DNA of 64,000 bases from Lepidostoma basale (taxonomy: Eukaryota; Arthropoda; Insecta; Trichoptera; Lepidostomatidae). The notes beneath the pieces are model-generated. The model saw only the letters and a program-made list of their open reading frames with translations, did no database searches and was not told the origin of the DNA. The stretch is from assembly GCA_022606425.2 (NCBI GenBank), contig JAHDVF020000172.1:124001-188000 (forward strand), read 5' to 3'. Positions 1 through 11,048 of the stretch are shown here, one piece after another; the first letter of the stretch is position 1, and every line of letters begins with the position of its first letter. A program made the position numbers and the translations under genes.

Positions 1-846
1 CAAATTCTTCGTTTTTTAGGTTAGAAGGCATATTAGCACGAGGAAGTTGAACGCTGAACCAAAAACCTACATAGTTTAGACAGAGGCATAGTGAAATAAT
101 TCTAATTTTGGGCCTGATTTCATAACGAGAATCAGAAAGAAGTAAGGTGTATTAAAGAAATTATAAAAAAACGATCAAATTTGAGGTGAAAATATTTAGA
201 AACACATAATGGAGGAGGGAGAGAGGGAAACATGTGGAGGGGTTGATTGTAGCGAGGTAAGGGTGGTCATTGGGTGAGGATAAAAAGAAGGCAAAGGGAG
301 CACATGAGAACAATTGCCTAACACATGAGAACTATAGGAGGGTAACAATCGCCTAATTAAAATAGGAAACAGATCTTTGGAAAATACAATTTTTTTTTAC
401 ATTATTAGCTACATAAGTTTTCGCCATTGTGCCACCCAACAATAGCTGTTCTAATCTTTATAATATAGATTTTCGATGAAATTATAAAGGAAGTAAAAAA
501 TGTTAATTTACGTAATTACGTTATAAAGATATCGTATTGTCGGCCTTCGCGGTGGATTATCCAGATCAGTGTTGGTCAAACTTGGTTGTGATCAAATTAC
601 CTTTATACGTCTGTTATGATTTTATGATCTAACAATCATACAATCATTTGCCATCAAGGCAATATCAAGGTGATGAACTTCTCAAATTACAACATTTGAA
701 AAATATCATTGTATCCGGTTTTGTATAAATACATATCTCACTAGTATTTATAAATCCACCCAAATTAAATTCACGTTTCCTACAAGTAATACTAATACGA
801 TATATATTTTTTTAATACGTGTTTTAATATTTGTAAATAAAATTAA
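1..846. other. No gene or repeat recognised
   Basis: AT-rich DNA with a purine-rich patch at about 200-300. Nothing supportable was found. Confidence 0.5.
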
Positions 847-1146
847 AAAAGGGTCACTAAGATAGTTTTGACATATGGAACGATACACGAGGGAAGAATG
901 GTTTAAGAGATATATACAAGTAGTGTGAATGGAAAAGAAAACGAGGAAGGCCAAGAAAAATACGGCATGGCAAAATTAACGAAATACTGAAAGGCGACCA
1001 TGTTTGAAGTAGGAACAATCGACGAGCGTTCGTGACTCGGTGTGTAAATGTATACGAGGCGCGAGAGTTATGTCAGGATAGAACAGTTTCACGGTCCATC
1101 CTTTCTGCCTACCCCTCCGAGGAAACGGCGTGATGATTAGTTACTT
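847..1146 (+). mobile_element. LINE-A 3' fragment
   Basis: A damaged C-terminal piece of the LINE-A polyprotein (KGSLRWFGHMER-type, then a GRPRK.WHD.IN motif). It ends at the family's terminal GETA-stop signature and a short TTAG-type tail. Frameshifts break the frame. LINE-A is a non-LTR retrotransposon family defined here from its repeated copies in this window. Its C-terminal style resembles RTE-type LINEs. Confidence 0.8.
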
Positions 1147-1202
1147 ATATGAACTAATGCTATGCAAAATACGTATTCAATAAAATAAAATGATTAACAT
1201 TT

Positions 1203-1620
1203 CGGTGGGAAGAGCAATTAATCTGCTGAACGCGGTCTGCTCTTTCATATTACTGAAAGTACGTTCGGAAGGCAAGTACTCTTAATTTTGGATAGTGTAT
1301 TGTCTTCCTAATGTCGAACTATCTCTCATGCGTTTCTGGTAGTATAGTAGTATGTAGGTACAATATATGTTATTTTTTTCTTCTTCTTCTTCTACGTCAG
1401 CCTTTATCGGTCCACTGCTGGACATAAGCCTCTTCCCTTCCCTTCCACTCGTCTCTAACTCCTGCCAACCGTAGCCACATTTCCTCCTCCACGGCAGCAA
1501 TGTCGTTGGCCCACCTTTTTTATATTATTTTACCTGTTCTAAATAGATGCCTTTAACCTTAATTTTGTAATATCTATTGATGAAATAAACTGATTTGATT
1601 TGATTTGATCTAAAGTGACA
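1203..1620 (+). mobile_element. LINE-J (Jockey-like) 3' end, interrupted by another LINE
   Basis: The left part matches the LINE-J coding end (ISLLNAV.S motif) and 3' UTR. The right part resumes at 1518 with the tail of repeated TGATT units at about 1590-1612. The gap is a minus-strand LINE end at 1375-1517. An approximate duplication of an ATATTATTTT-like target brackets the insert. Confidence 0.75.
1375..1517 (-). mobile_element. RTE-type LINE 3' end inserted in LINE-J
   Basis: On the minus strand it reads WANDIAAVEEEMWLRLAGV, then EEAYVQQWT, then a GAA-repeat tail. The EAYVQQWT ending is characteristic of RTE-type LINE polyproteins. It is severely 5' truncated. Confidence 0.75.
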
Positions 1621-2329
1621 CTAGTCGAAGTGATTTGGACTTTTGTCCTTTTAACACACTAGTGCAGTTTATTCGTTTAAATATTATAGTATTCGTCATT
1701 TGAAAAATTACCAAAAAAAATGTTTAAAGTGTCTCTAATATATATAAATATGTCTTAGGTACGATATAATAATGGGGTATAAAAATATTTTAATTAATGG
1801 AAAAACAGACTAGATCGAAAAGGATAAGCTGGAGCGGGTAAATCGGGGAGGGGGTTGTCTAAATGATGAATGGCACCGCTGTTAGGATATAAATACAAGG
1901 ATAGATATGGCTCAAAATAGGTTTATTACAATTTATTTGAATGACATTATTCACCTGTCTGAGGCATTATCTTTTGCTACGATAATCTTAACTTGAAACT
2001 CCGACAAAGAATGAATAAATGTTATATAAGGTATGTTCTACTATATGGCTGCGAAACCTGGGCTGTGAAAGTGAATGTAATGAACCGGATGGAAGCGTTC
2101 GAGATGTGGATATACCGCAGAATGCTCCGTATACCGTGGACCGATAGGGTCAGTAATGCAGACGTACTACAGAGGGCCAGATCCAATAGAGAGCTGTTGT
2201 CGAGTGTGAAAATTAGAAAGGTCTCATATTTGTATATAAAATACCACCTCCATCTACTGATATTAATGAATCAAAGAGTGGACAGGAATAACAAGAGTTC
2301 AGAACCTGTTTCAAGTGACGCAGGATAGA

Positions 2330-2520
2330 GATTTTTTGATTTTTTTTTAAAGACTAATATCAAGGATTTACATCAATGATATTAGAATTTATTTTACAAT
2401 CTTCAGTGTGAGGAGAAAATAGCTCATTATTATGAAGAAGGAATCTGGTCGTGTCCAAGCTTGAACCCATGTCCCCTGGATAAGGAGCCAAGCGTTCTAT
2501 CCCCTAGACCACCACCCGAT
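2330..2520 (-). mobile_element. SINE-2 (tRNA-derived)
   Basis: The minus strand shows an A-box-like TGGTCTAGGGG and a B-box-like GGGTTCAAG about 40 bases apart, then an AT-rich 3' body ending in a T/A run. Related copies are at 6882-7065, 29635-29745 and 37389-37793. Confidence 0.7.
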
Positions 2521-2563
2521 TTTCCTAGACCACCACCCGTCTTGCGGGTGGTGGTCTAGGAAA
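2521..2563. repeat. Perfect 19-bp hairpin
   Basis: The arm at 2521-2539 is exactly complementary to 2545-2563 with a five-base loop (TCTTG). The arm copies the 5' head of the adjacent SINE-2. Confidence 0.9.
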
Positions 2564-2624
2564 TGCCTTTGTTGCAGTGATCGCTAACGTTGGGGGGACC
2601 TGACACGGCACCGACAGAAGAAGA

Positions 2625-3045
2625 ATGATATATTTGTACCATTATTTTCTGTTTTTGAGTCTCGTTTGGAAACTTCAATTACACAACAAATTATATGATA
2701 TTTTAGACGTATCTCATTGTTACATCTTAGATACTATGAAACATCAGATCTATACACGGATTATTAGATTTAATATTTCTGTAATGACGTGTGTCACAAG
2801 AAGTCGTGTAATTGGCGCTATAAATCTCTGCAGTAATGAGAAATAAACGCAACGTTTTCAGTTAATAATGTTTCGCAACTCACATATAACAGAGTAAGCC
2901 TACTGCCGACAGGAAACCTTCGAGAATAATACGCACGGATACATCGCAATAAAGATAAAATATTTTACTAATGTGTTGCTAAAGTCGCAGATCTGGAGAT
3001 GTGTGAATATTGAGAGCTATGAGAGACGTTAGGTTACCAGTAAAT
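2625..3045. other. No gene recognised
   Basis: AT-rich sequence. The longest frame (73 codons) has no recognisable motif. Confidence 0.5.
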
Positions 3046-3505
3046 TTTATCTCAATAGAGACGAAGATGTAACTTATAACTAACTAACTAACTAACTAAC
3101 CATCACGCCGTCTCCCCGAAAGGGTAGGCAGAAAGAATGGACTGCCACACTTTTCTTTCCTGACATATTTCTCTCGCTTCCTCAACATTCATACATCGTG
3201 TCATGCACGCGCGTCGATTTCTCTGGCTCCTCACATGGCCGACATTCAATATTTGATTTATTTGATCGTGCCACGTTTTCCTCGGTCTTCCTCTATTTCT
3301 GGTTCCATTTACATCATTAACATATAATTTTTTTACCATTCTTTCTTGATGTAAATTATTTGGAAACAAAATATGGTAGTCGAGGCGTTTACAGGACTTA
3401 TGACCTGTCATTGGTTGAGTTAAGCGATTACTTTATGTTTAACAACATTCACCATTCCGATTCAACATTCATTCTATTGAGATACAAGTAATCCTTAAAA
3501 AATGA
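3046..3505 (+). mobile_element. MITE-R copy interrupted by LINE-A
   Basis: It matches a non-coding repeat found at least six times here. The repeat opens with ATCTCAATAGAGACGAAGAT, carries a conserved GACTTATGACCTGTCATTGG block, and closes with an inverted form of its opening. A LINE-A insertion splits this copy. Confidence 0.75.
3073..3347 (-). mobile_element. LINE-A 3' fragment with target-site duplication
   Basis: A five-prime-truncated LINE-A end with an (ACTA)n tail at its left edge. GATGTAA occurs at 3066-3072 and 3348-3354, consistent with a 7-bp target-site duplication inside MITE-R. The C-terminal frame is intact for about 80 residues: GRPRKTWHDQINQIL, RNRRACMTRCMNVEEAREIC, SAYPFGETA-stop. 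Confidence 0.85.
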
Positions 3506-3792
3506 TTAACCCGCAATGGGTAAAAATCCAGTATTTGTCTATAAGTATTTGTACACAAAAAAAAATTTACTAGTAAATATTCTTAGTTCGCAAGGGAGAC
3601 ATTATAAGTAAGTAAACTCAAGGCGAAATTACTCCAGGGATCCATTTAGTTCCTATTAAACTCGACAAAATTCGCATTGACATAAATCATTATAAAGATA
3701 ACATTGCCTTGAATAAACACAATTTTCATTAGGTACAGTGCACGAAAAAAGAAAATTTAGCATTGCTATTGGTAATAGTAAGTTAGACTATA

Positions 3793-3890
3793 AGTAACTA
3801 ACTATCACGCCGTTTATCCACAGGGATAGGCAGGAAGGATTGACCGCCATATTATTTTGTCCTGATATACCATAGCTCCCGAGGATTTTG
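3793..3890 (-). mobile_element. LINE-A 3' tail fragment
   Basis: Matches the last about 90 bases of LINE-A (tail, GETA-stop region, SAYP region) with several substitutions. It abuts the hAT-like element. Confidence 0.65.
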
Positions 3891-3895
3891 TAGAT

Positions 3896-4570
3896 CAGCG
3901 GTTCTCAAACTTTTTTGGCAACGGAACCCTTTTGAAACATTTTATATGTAACGGAGCCCTAAAAAAATCAAAATCTATAATAGTTTTCTGGTTCCAAAAT
4001 TTTATTTAATAAAGATAATAAATTTTAAATAAAAACTTTTTCAAATGTATATTAATTTAAAATCCACTAATGTTTGCGCCATTGACCGGTTTTGGCAGCT
4101 CGCTGCCATCTTCTGGTTTATGATAAAGAGCACATCAAAAGCATAAGCAATAGTGGATTTTAACTAAATATGCATTTTAAAAAGATTAAAAATATATATA
4201 TTTTTTCATTATTTATAATGAACTTCTACCATGAAATTTCAAATAACAACGTATATTTTTTTAAAGGTTGCCAATGAAGTAGTTTTGGAAAAATTTTATA
4301 TCAAATTAAATATTAAAAAGAAAACACCAGAAGATGGCAACGAGCTGCGAAACCGGTCGAAGACACAAACATTAGTGGATTTTAACTAAATGTACGAGTA
4401 CATTTTTAAAAGATTATTTTTTTAAATACACATAATGAAATTCTACCATGAAATTTCCAATACGACATTAATTTTCTAAATTATATTGTTTGCAGTTTTT
4501 GATCGTAACATTATTGTATTTGCGGAGCCCTCGCAGAAGGGCTCCGCAGAACATACTTTGAGAACCGCTT
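3896..4570. mobile_element. hAT-type MITE with internal foldback
   Basis: The ends are inverted copies of CAGCGGTTCTCAAAC, the terminal inverted repeat style common in hAT non-autonomous elements. Subterminal GGAGCCCT/AGGGCTCC blocks also mirror each other. The flanking 8-mers are only partly similar, so the target-site duplication is decayed. The interior (about 4060-4400) is an inverted repeat carrying hammerhead-like motifs. A second partial copy starts at about 36712. Confidence 0.75.
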
Positions 4571-5254
4571 CTCTATATCATAGGATATCAACCTTTTTAC
4601 CACCACTACATTTCAGTTATACCAAATATTGTTACGCATAAAACAAAAAAACATCAAGCTATTTCCAGGAGAAAGTCGAAAAAATAATGTTCATTTAAAA
4701 AAAATGTCTGAGTTGTAAGTAGGACATCGAAATATGAGTGAATAATAAATCCAAATATGTAAATTCGTGAGCAATAAGGCACAGTATATGATACAAGGCT
4801 TGTTTAGTTTTATGTCTTACATTAGATCACTTGATAGTATATACGTGCTCAGTGTGATTAATTTGCATGTTGAACTAATTTAAAATGATAGTTGTCTTCG
4901 TGTTTCGAAGATTACTGTAATTATTTAGTTTCCTCAGACGGATATTACCATCGAAGTCATCGCGATATGTCTGCATAGCAATTATTTCATCTGCACGCTA
5001 CCATATCTTGAACACATTAGACAGCAATCAAAGAAATTTACATAATCGCGCAAGTCCAAATACACAAAAATTATGTTCGGATAAACCATAATGATTTTAC
5101 TAATACAGCCGTTTTCGTAAGTCGTGTTCTAAGTGAGATATTCAAAATCACATAAATTTTTTTAAAATATAAAAACAGTAAACTTAATGAAGTGGGATTT
5201 TTGTTGTGGTTCTACCTTCATCTGCTTTGTATCTATAAGCCGCAATGCCTAGCC
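4571..5254. other. No gene recognised
   Basis: AT-rich intergenic sequence without recognisable content. Confidence 0.5.
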
Positions 5255-5957
5255 TTAAGGGGTTAGGAGCAGTCAGAGGTATGAAAAAACAAGTATTTTC
5301 AATATTTTTTTGTCGGTAATTTAATTTATTTTTTAAAACCAACATTACATTATTATTATACAATATTAGGTTATAACTTATTTTGATCAAAATTTTAAAG
5401 AAAAAAATATATTTGAAGTTATCGCCTTATTTGTTAGACCCTGTTCCATAATTGATGGTTTGCGGTGACCATTATTACTTCTAAAAAGTTCATCTAAAAT
5501 CGTTCAAATAAAAAACATACATTATTTTAATAGTTAATCTAGTGCCTGGTCGAAGCTTTTATTTCTATTTTGTAAATAAACAAAATTCCGGCATCCGATA
5601 ATTTACCTACGGATTTTTAAGGAAGTTAATTGTTTATAAAAGATAATTTCAAAAATGACAAAAATCCTTCGATCAGGCTCTAGATTTACTATTAAAGTAA
5701 TATTTTTTATTTATTTGAATGATTTAAGTAAGAACCTGAAAGAAGTTATAATGGTCACCGCATTATGAAACAGATATGGCGATAACTTCATGTATAATTG
5801 ATATTTATTTTTCAAATTTGGATCGAATCAAGTTAAAATATAATATGATTATTTTATTTTGTTGGTTTTATAAAATAAATTAAATTAAAGTACTGACAAA
5901 TTTTATTTATTTAAAATACTATTTTTTTCATACCTCTGACTGCCCCTAACCCCTTAA
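5255..5957. mobile_element. TTAA-flanked foldback MITE, 703 bp
   Basis: TTAA at 5255-5258 and 5954-5957 brackets matching ends GGGGTTAGG...CCTAACCCC. The inverted similarity continues through most of the element: a CAGTCAGAGGTATGAAAAAA block, a GGTGACCATTAT block, and a central CCTGRTCGAAG block. TTAA targets and such ends suggest mobilisation by a piggyBac-type transposase. There is no coding capacity. Confidence 0.8.
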
Positions 5958-6600
5958 GTGACATAAAAATGAACATGTTTGTTTTTGCTTTACATTTCTT
6001 TATGATGATATGTGTTTGAGACATTCGGAAGCTAAATAACTTCTTCAGATTACCATGATCAATTTACACAAGAATTTAAAAATCAACCCAAGGAGTTTTG
6101 TTAAGTTTTAGTTAAATAAAACAAAGTGAATAATTACAATATAAGAATATAACTAATTGGTATCAGACATTTCCGAACTGGATTATTCGGTCATAATAAT
6201 TCATGTGTTAATCGCATTGCACTGTGTGAACACGGCGATTAATTGAGACCATACATTTACAAGCAGGACATAAAACAGGAGTTATCAAGACTAATATTCT
6301 GAAGTAGAGTGTATATATAATTGTGGTTTATAATGTCTTCGCATACAATTGCATTGGAGTTTATAATCACGACTATTGCAACTATGACATATAATGCTAA
6401 TCCATTATTGAAATTTGTTGATTTACTTGCCTCTGAATTACTACCATGAAATCAAAAGTAGAATTTTATTTACAGTTGTCTGAAAAACTTTTATTGTGGC
6501 GTATCTTTAGCGCCATAAAACTAAGACCCCATAGCTGAGGGAATGTAACCCCTACGGAAAAACCACTAGAAACGACAACGGAAACTACACCAGTAGTACT
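5958..6600. other. No gene recognised
   Basis: AT-rich sequence with nothing recognisable. A short LINE-B-like 3' tail begins near 6618. Confidence 0.5.
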
Positions 6601-6881
6601 TCCCGCGAAATCATTATGGCAAAAAAGCATTCATTACAGTGATCGCTAACGTCATAGGAACATGACACAGTAGTATTACAATAATTGCGTTTTTAGACAT
6701 TTTGCTTGTGTGATGCATAACACTGATTAAAACATCTTCTTCTTCTTCTTCGATGGCCCTACAGCCCATATCGAGCCTTAGCATCCAGTATTTTTCGCCT
6801 CCAACTCCTCCTGTCCTCCGCTTCGACCCTCTAATCTGACACTCGTAACAACTTCGCCCCATCTCTCCTAAATTCTTTTTT

Positions 6882-7065
6882 TTTTTTTTTTTAAAAAAGA
6901 CTAATACCAAGGATTTTAATCAATGATATTAGAATTTATTTTACAATCTTCAATGTGAGCAGAAAATAGCTCATTATTATGAAGAAGGAATCTGGTCGTG
7001 TCCAGGCTTGAACCCATGTCCCCTGGATCAGGAGCCAAGCGTTCTATCCCCTAGACCACCACCCG
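6882..7065 (-). mobile_element. SINE-2 copy inside LINE-C
   Basis: Close match to the SINE-2 copy at 2330-2520, with the same A/B-box spacing and a poly-T/A end at 6882-6896. Confidence 0.8.
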
Positions 7066-7435
7066 ATTCATCCTCCCATCGCAGCCTTGATCGTCCAATT
7101 GGTCTTTGACCACCTGGGTGCCACTCCAGCAATCTTTTTGTGGTTCGCGATGACGGCATCCTCTGCACGTGACCGGCCCATCTCAGTCTATTTAGTCTGA
7201 CCTGTGTAGAGAGACTAGGAGCTTTGTAAATATGGTACAGCTCGTCATTATGCCGCACTCTCCAGCCTTCACCGTCATTCACAGGTCCCAGAATTCTGCG
7301 CAGCACCCTTCTCTCAAAAGTATCTAGTCGCTCTGCGGATTTCGCTGTCACTGTCCACGCCTCACACCCATAAGTCACTAGTGTTCGGATGATTGTTTTA
7401 TACAGGATTTTGGTTTTCCTGTGTACGTTACTTTA

Positions 7436-7541
7436 ATAGGTATTTTTGTTCCTGATAATTAACCGCGACAGACCCGACATCAATTGCTCTTTGCTCCGTC
7501 ACGCAGAGCCAACCTGCCTTTGGTGATGCCCGTGGGAAGAG
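7436..7541 (+). mobile_element. LINE-J coding fragment
   Basis: Reads GIFVPD, then ANLPLVMPVGR on the plus strand, matching the LINE-J C-terminal region best seen at 42290-42410. Confidence 0.75.
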
Positions 7542-7556
7542 GCACTGATTAAAACA

Positions 7557-8170
7557 AGCAAATAAAATTGTGATACTTCTAGAAAGAGGGTGATTTACAA
7601 GCGCATTTCAGTCATGTTTAAAAATGTAATCGTAAATGAGAAAATATCGCTTTCCTTTGTCTAAAAATAATTTATTCTACTTATAAAAATTAGGTTAACT
7701 CGTGGGCTTTGGATTTATGATCGCAATCAACGATACAGCTTTTGCGATAACCAAGAGTACGGAAATTAAATGTCAGAGATCAGAACTTCTTATGAGGGGA
7801 AGGGAAAAATGAGATACAGCGTAGACAGAGATCGAACAGTTTTATTGATTTATTGCCGAACAAAGACTGCTCACTTTTGCAATTGGGACAAAAAACACTG
7901 GCGCATGTAGTGCCCCAGATATCGTCACGACCGCGCTGGACACGTTACTGGCATGGTGTACGACGTACTCGGTATTACGTAAAATGTTAGCTTAAAGATT
8001 TTTGGTATGTTTTTAATATTAGAACAATTTTGTGATTATATTTGCATGTTATAATTTCGCCCTTTAACCTATTCAGCCTGTTGTGTACAGCCGGCTGAGA
8101 CCCTTCTATACAAATATACGTTCATACAAGTATAGACAATTTTGTACAGGTTTAAAAGGAAATTTCTACA
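7557..8170. other. No gene recognised
   Basis: Mixed-composition sequence. A GC-richer patch at about 7890-7990 has no recognisable coding content. Confidence 0.5.
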
Positions 8171-8179
8171 GTTATTCAA

Positions 8180-8450
8180 TACTCCTAGACAGAGGCCTCC
8201 TCCATTCGCTTCTATGTCATTCTGTTCTGTGCAGGATGCATCCAGGTTATTCCGTCGTCTGTCTGTCTGTTCAGATCATCCTTCCACCGTAGTTTCGGTT
8301 GCCCTGCACTTCTCTTTGCGTCCACGATCTCCAAGTCACAGTATTCTTGTCCACTTTTTATCTAAGCTTCTGGCTATGTGACCTGCCTATTGCCATTTTA
8401 GAGTCGCGACCCGGTGGATGATGTCAGTGACCTTTGTTGGTATGGTATTA
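8180..8450 (-). mobile_element. LINE-F (RTE-like) 3' coding fragment
   Basis: Broken minus-strand frames read RVATLKWQ.AGHIAR and ATETTVEG, the ending shared with 22525-22790. Confidence 0.65.
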
Positions 8451-8559
8451 CCGCACAGGATTATTTAATAACAACATATGTAATTATTGTTACACGAAAG
8501 TAAAGTACGTTTTCTAGATTTTTCAAAATATTTTATGGAAATTAGAGAATGAACTGGAA

Positions 8560-8668
8560 AGAGCCGACTTTAGAACCGGTTCCAAGCGGCGCAGATCAGA
8601 GATGCCTTCGCTGCAGTGATCGCCAACGTTCGAAGGCCTGACACGGCACTAGAAGAAAAAGATAGTAA
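8560..8668 (+). mobile_element. LINE-B 3' end
   Basis: Matches the 3' terminal part of the fragment at 1993-2615, ending in a GAA-rich tail. Confidence 0.65.
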
Positions 8669-9076
8669 AGTGACATATCCCATTTCAAGAAAACGGACGT
8701 TTTTATCTATTAAACACTCTTTGATTATATCTATTTTAAATAATCTAAAACTCCATACATATCATATAATTAAAATAAATTAAAACGTTCATTTTATGGA
8801 AGCTTGATTATATTTTTGGGCAGAACACATATTTGATAACGCCTTAGCACGGCGATATATTTTATTCCCGTGCTATATAATAACCAAAACAAACATTATG
8901 CAAAAGGGATATTTTGCTTGTAAACAACATATTTTGTAAGATTTAATTTGTAATAATTACTATTAAGTACACATTTATTGTTGCTTTGAACATTAGAAAT
9001 AGTTCGCTTTCTGAAAAATCTGTTTTATTTTAATGTTGATTGAACCATTTGATAGTGATCTAATAAGCTAAAATAT

Positions 9077-9120
9077 ATCCCAGTCCCAGAAGATGGCTAC
9101 AGCTGCCGAAACCAGTTAAA
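9077..9120 (+). repeat. Hammerhead-like motif, degenerate
   Basis: CAGAAGA-T-GGC..GCTGCC-GAAAC followed by a GTT. It keeps the hairpin and GAAAC, but the second base of the core (U4 in hammerhead numbering) is changed. Confidence 0.45.
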
Positions 9121-9876
9121 GCAATAAGATAAGCCTAAATACGTATTATACAACCTCTAAATAACGAACGTTTTCCTCAAAATTAAACGCGTTAACATTA
9201 TTTTTAAATGTTAGTTTTACTAAAATGATACTAAAATTGCATTATATCCAACCTTAAAATGACAATCCACAGATGAAATAATTTTTTTATTTTACCTAGG
9301 CAATTTCTACAACTACTAGTTTCAGCACAGCGGCAGTAACTCGTAGACAAATTCTTTATTTACTGCACTTTATTGCTGCTCTACATAGAGCCGGTATTGC
9401 CTCACAAATTGGAACGTTTGGCCTATTACCTTTGAACTTATCGATATCCGCGGAGATTGCACAAAATCTTAGACGGAACTCGAACTAATGATTCTAAAGA
9501 GACGGACAAAGGAACTTAATTACAGTGCTTCATCGCTTGACCCACATTATATTGATCCACTTTTCCTTTCGTTTGTTTACGGATCTACAAAATAATAGTT
9601 ATATCAGTCAAAATAAAATTAAATCGTTTAATTACATATCTATTGTTTCTCGAAGAATGACGTAAAGCCCCATATTAAATATGTTATATTGTTTAATTAA
9701 TGAAATCGTCCGGTTTATTATAGTTTATGGGTATAACATATTTTTCCGTTTGATAATGGTGATAAAAAAAACTATCGCTCCCATAAAATATCAAAGAAAC
9801 TTTCGTATGAACCACTTAATTTGTATTGTAACATTATTAAATAAAATAATAATGCACTTTTTATATTTTTATCTAA
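9121..9876. other. No gene recognised
   Basis: AT-rich sequence without recognisable genes or repeats. Confidence 0.5.
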
Positions 9877-9893
9877 ACCACTTTATTTGTTAA

Positions 9894-9933
9894 CACCAAC
9901 CGGTTTCGCTCCTGCCGGAGCTTCGTCAGGATG
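9894..9933 (-). ncRNA. Hammerhead-ribozyme-like motif
   Basis: Minus-strand reading: stem I CATC pairs with GGTG (one wobble); core CTGACGA; one extra A; stem II GCTCC/GGAGC; then GAAAC-CG-GTT, which gives the two-base-pair stem III and a permitted U at the cleavage position. It mirrors the motif at 9978-10017. The extra base between the core and stem II is unlike the textbook motif. Activity is inferred only. Confidence 0.5.
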
Positions 9934-9977
9934 AAAGCATAAACTTTATTTTTACTTTATTTATTTGTTAATTCGCT

Positions 9978-10017
9978 CACCCTGACGAAGCTCCGGCGGG
10001 AGCGAAACTGGTTGGTG
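9978..10017 (+). ncRNA. Hammerhead-ribozyme-like motif, best copy
   Basis: Stem I CACC (9978-9981) pairs with GGTG (10014-10017). The core CTGACGA is at 9982-9988 with one extra A. Stem II GCTCC (9990-9994) pairs with GGAGC (9999-10003). GAAAC is at 10004-10008, and a minimal stem III (AC..GT) closes before U 10013. Very short stem III is typical of hammerheads in Penelope-like elements. The flanks continue the inverted repeat to about 9877 and 10030. Confidence 0.55.
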
Positions 10018-10039
10018 TTACCAAATAAAGAGAATTTGA

Positions 10040-10427
10040 TACAAAAATTTAAAGGTTTTTATTATTTTACTTAATAGGGAGCTTTAAATTGATTTTCAAG
10101 CAAATATAATAACAATGTAAAGGAGCATAATATTATATATGTTAAATTACGTAAAAATAATGAAATCTAAAGAATCAAATAAGTCCAAATTTCATTTGCT
10201 TTAAAAATTCTTATTAAAAAACAACTAACCAAACCTCCAGACATAACTCACCCCCACCCCCCTTTAATGTATTACATTGTTTAAGTTTTGTCTTATTTTT
10301 TTACACTGAAGATGAACGTCTGCGATCCGAAACATAAAAACAAAAAAGTAATATTTTTCTAGAAAATATATAAAATAAAAGAATTTGAATTATTCCATAC
10401 AAATAAAATGTACTCAATTAAAAAAAA
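10040..10427. other. No gene recognised; one weak hammerhead-like motif
   Basis: A CTGAAGA..GAAAC motif is at 10306-10334. The rest is AT-rich without recognised content. Confidence 0.45.
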
Positions 10428-10625
10428 ACTAACTAACTAACCATCACGCCGTCTCCCCGAAGGGGTAGGCTAAAGAATGGACTGCCACACGTTTCTTTCC
10501 TGACATATTTCTCTCGCTTCCTCAACATTCATACATCGTGTCATGCACGCGCGTCGATTTCTCTGACTTCTCACATGGCCGACATTGAATATTTGATTTA
10601 TTTGATCGTGCCACGTTTTCCTCGT
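10428..10625 (-). mobile_element. LINE-A 3' end
   Basis: (ACTA)n tail at the left edge, then the GETA-stop and SAYP/MTRCMNVEEARE region, with several frameshifts. It may belong with 11049-11718. Confidence 0.8.
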
Positions 10626-11048
10626 TGTGCTCAATTATATTACTATTATATGAAGTATTTTATCGCAAAAACATTACTAATATCGTATGTATATATTTAT
10701 TCACACGCGTTGCATAATGCAAGAATTATGTGGCGAGCCGGATACCAGCGTCCGAGCCGCCTGCTTCACAGCCATTATCTGGTGCACAGATTGCCAATAT
10801 CTGGTGCACACTGCGAGTTGATCCAGCGGATGAGGACGGCGTGACGGGTCCAGTGGTGGTCACTTTCGCTTTCCTAATGAGATCATGGCACCATGCGACG
10901 TTTCGAGCCGCGCTAACAAAACAAAGCGCTATATTTTCACAAACAAAATCCGGCCTCTCATTCGACAAGGCGTGGGATCGAGAGATCTTGCGTTTTGTTT
11001 ACGATTCAAAACAAATTGAGCAATTGACATTGCTTGATATTAAATTCC

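Larger units (their letters stand above)
1993..2615 (+). mobile_element. LINE-B (BovB/RTE-like) fragment interrupted by SINE-2
   Basis: It encodes YGCETWAV, then MEAFEMWIYRRMLRIPWTDR and VSNADVLQR, the typical post-RT region of BovB/RTE elements. The 3' end, shared with 8560-8668 and partly with 6618-6672, resumes after a SINE-2 copy and finishes at AGAAGAAGAA. Confidence 0.8.
6735..7542 (-). mobile_element. LINE-C (RTE-like) insertion with 14-bp target-site duplication
   Basis: CACTGATTAAAACA at 6721-6734 is repeated at 7543-7556. On the minus strand it encodes YGCEAWTVTAKSAERLDTFE, RRVLRRILGP and RLRWAGHVQRM, then GRSRLRWED. The 3' end is a GAA repeat (6735-6751). A SINE-2 copy interrupts it at 6882-7065. 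The far 5' part (7436-7541) is antisense LINE-J sequence. Confidence 0.85.
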
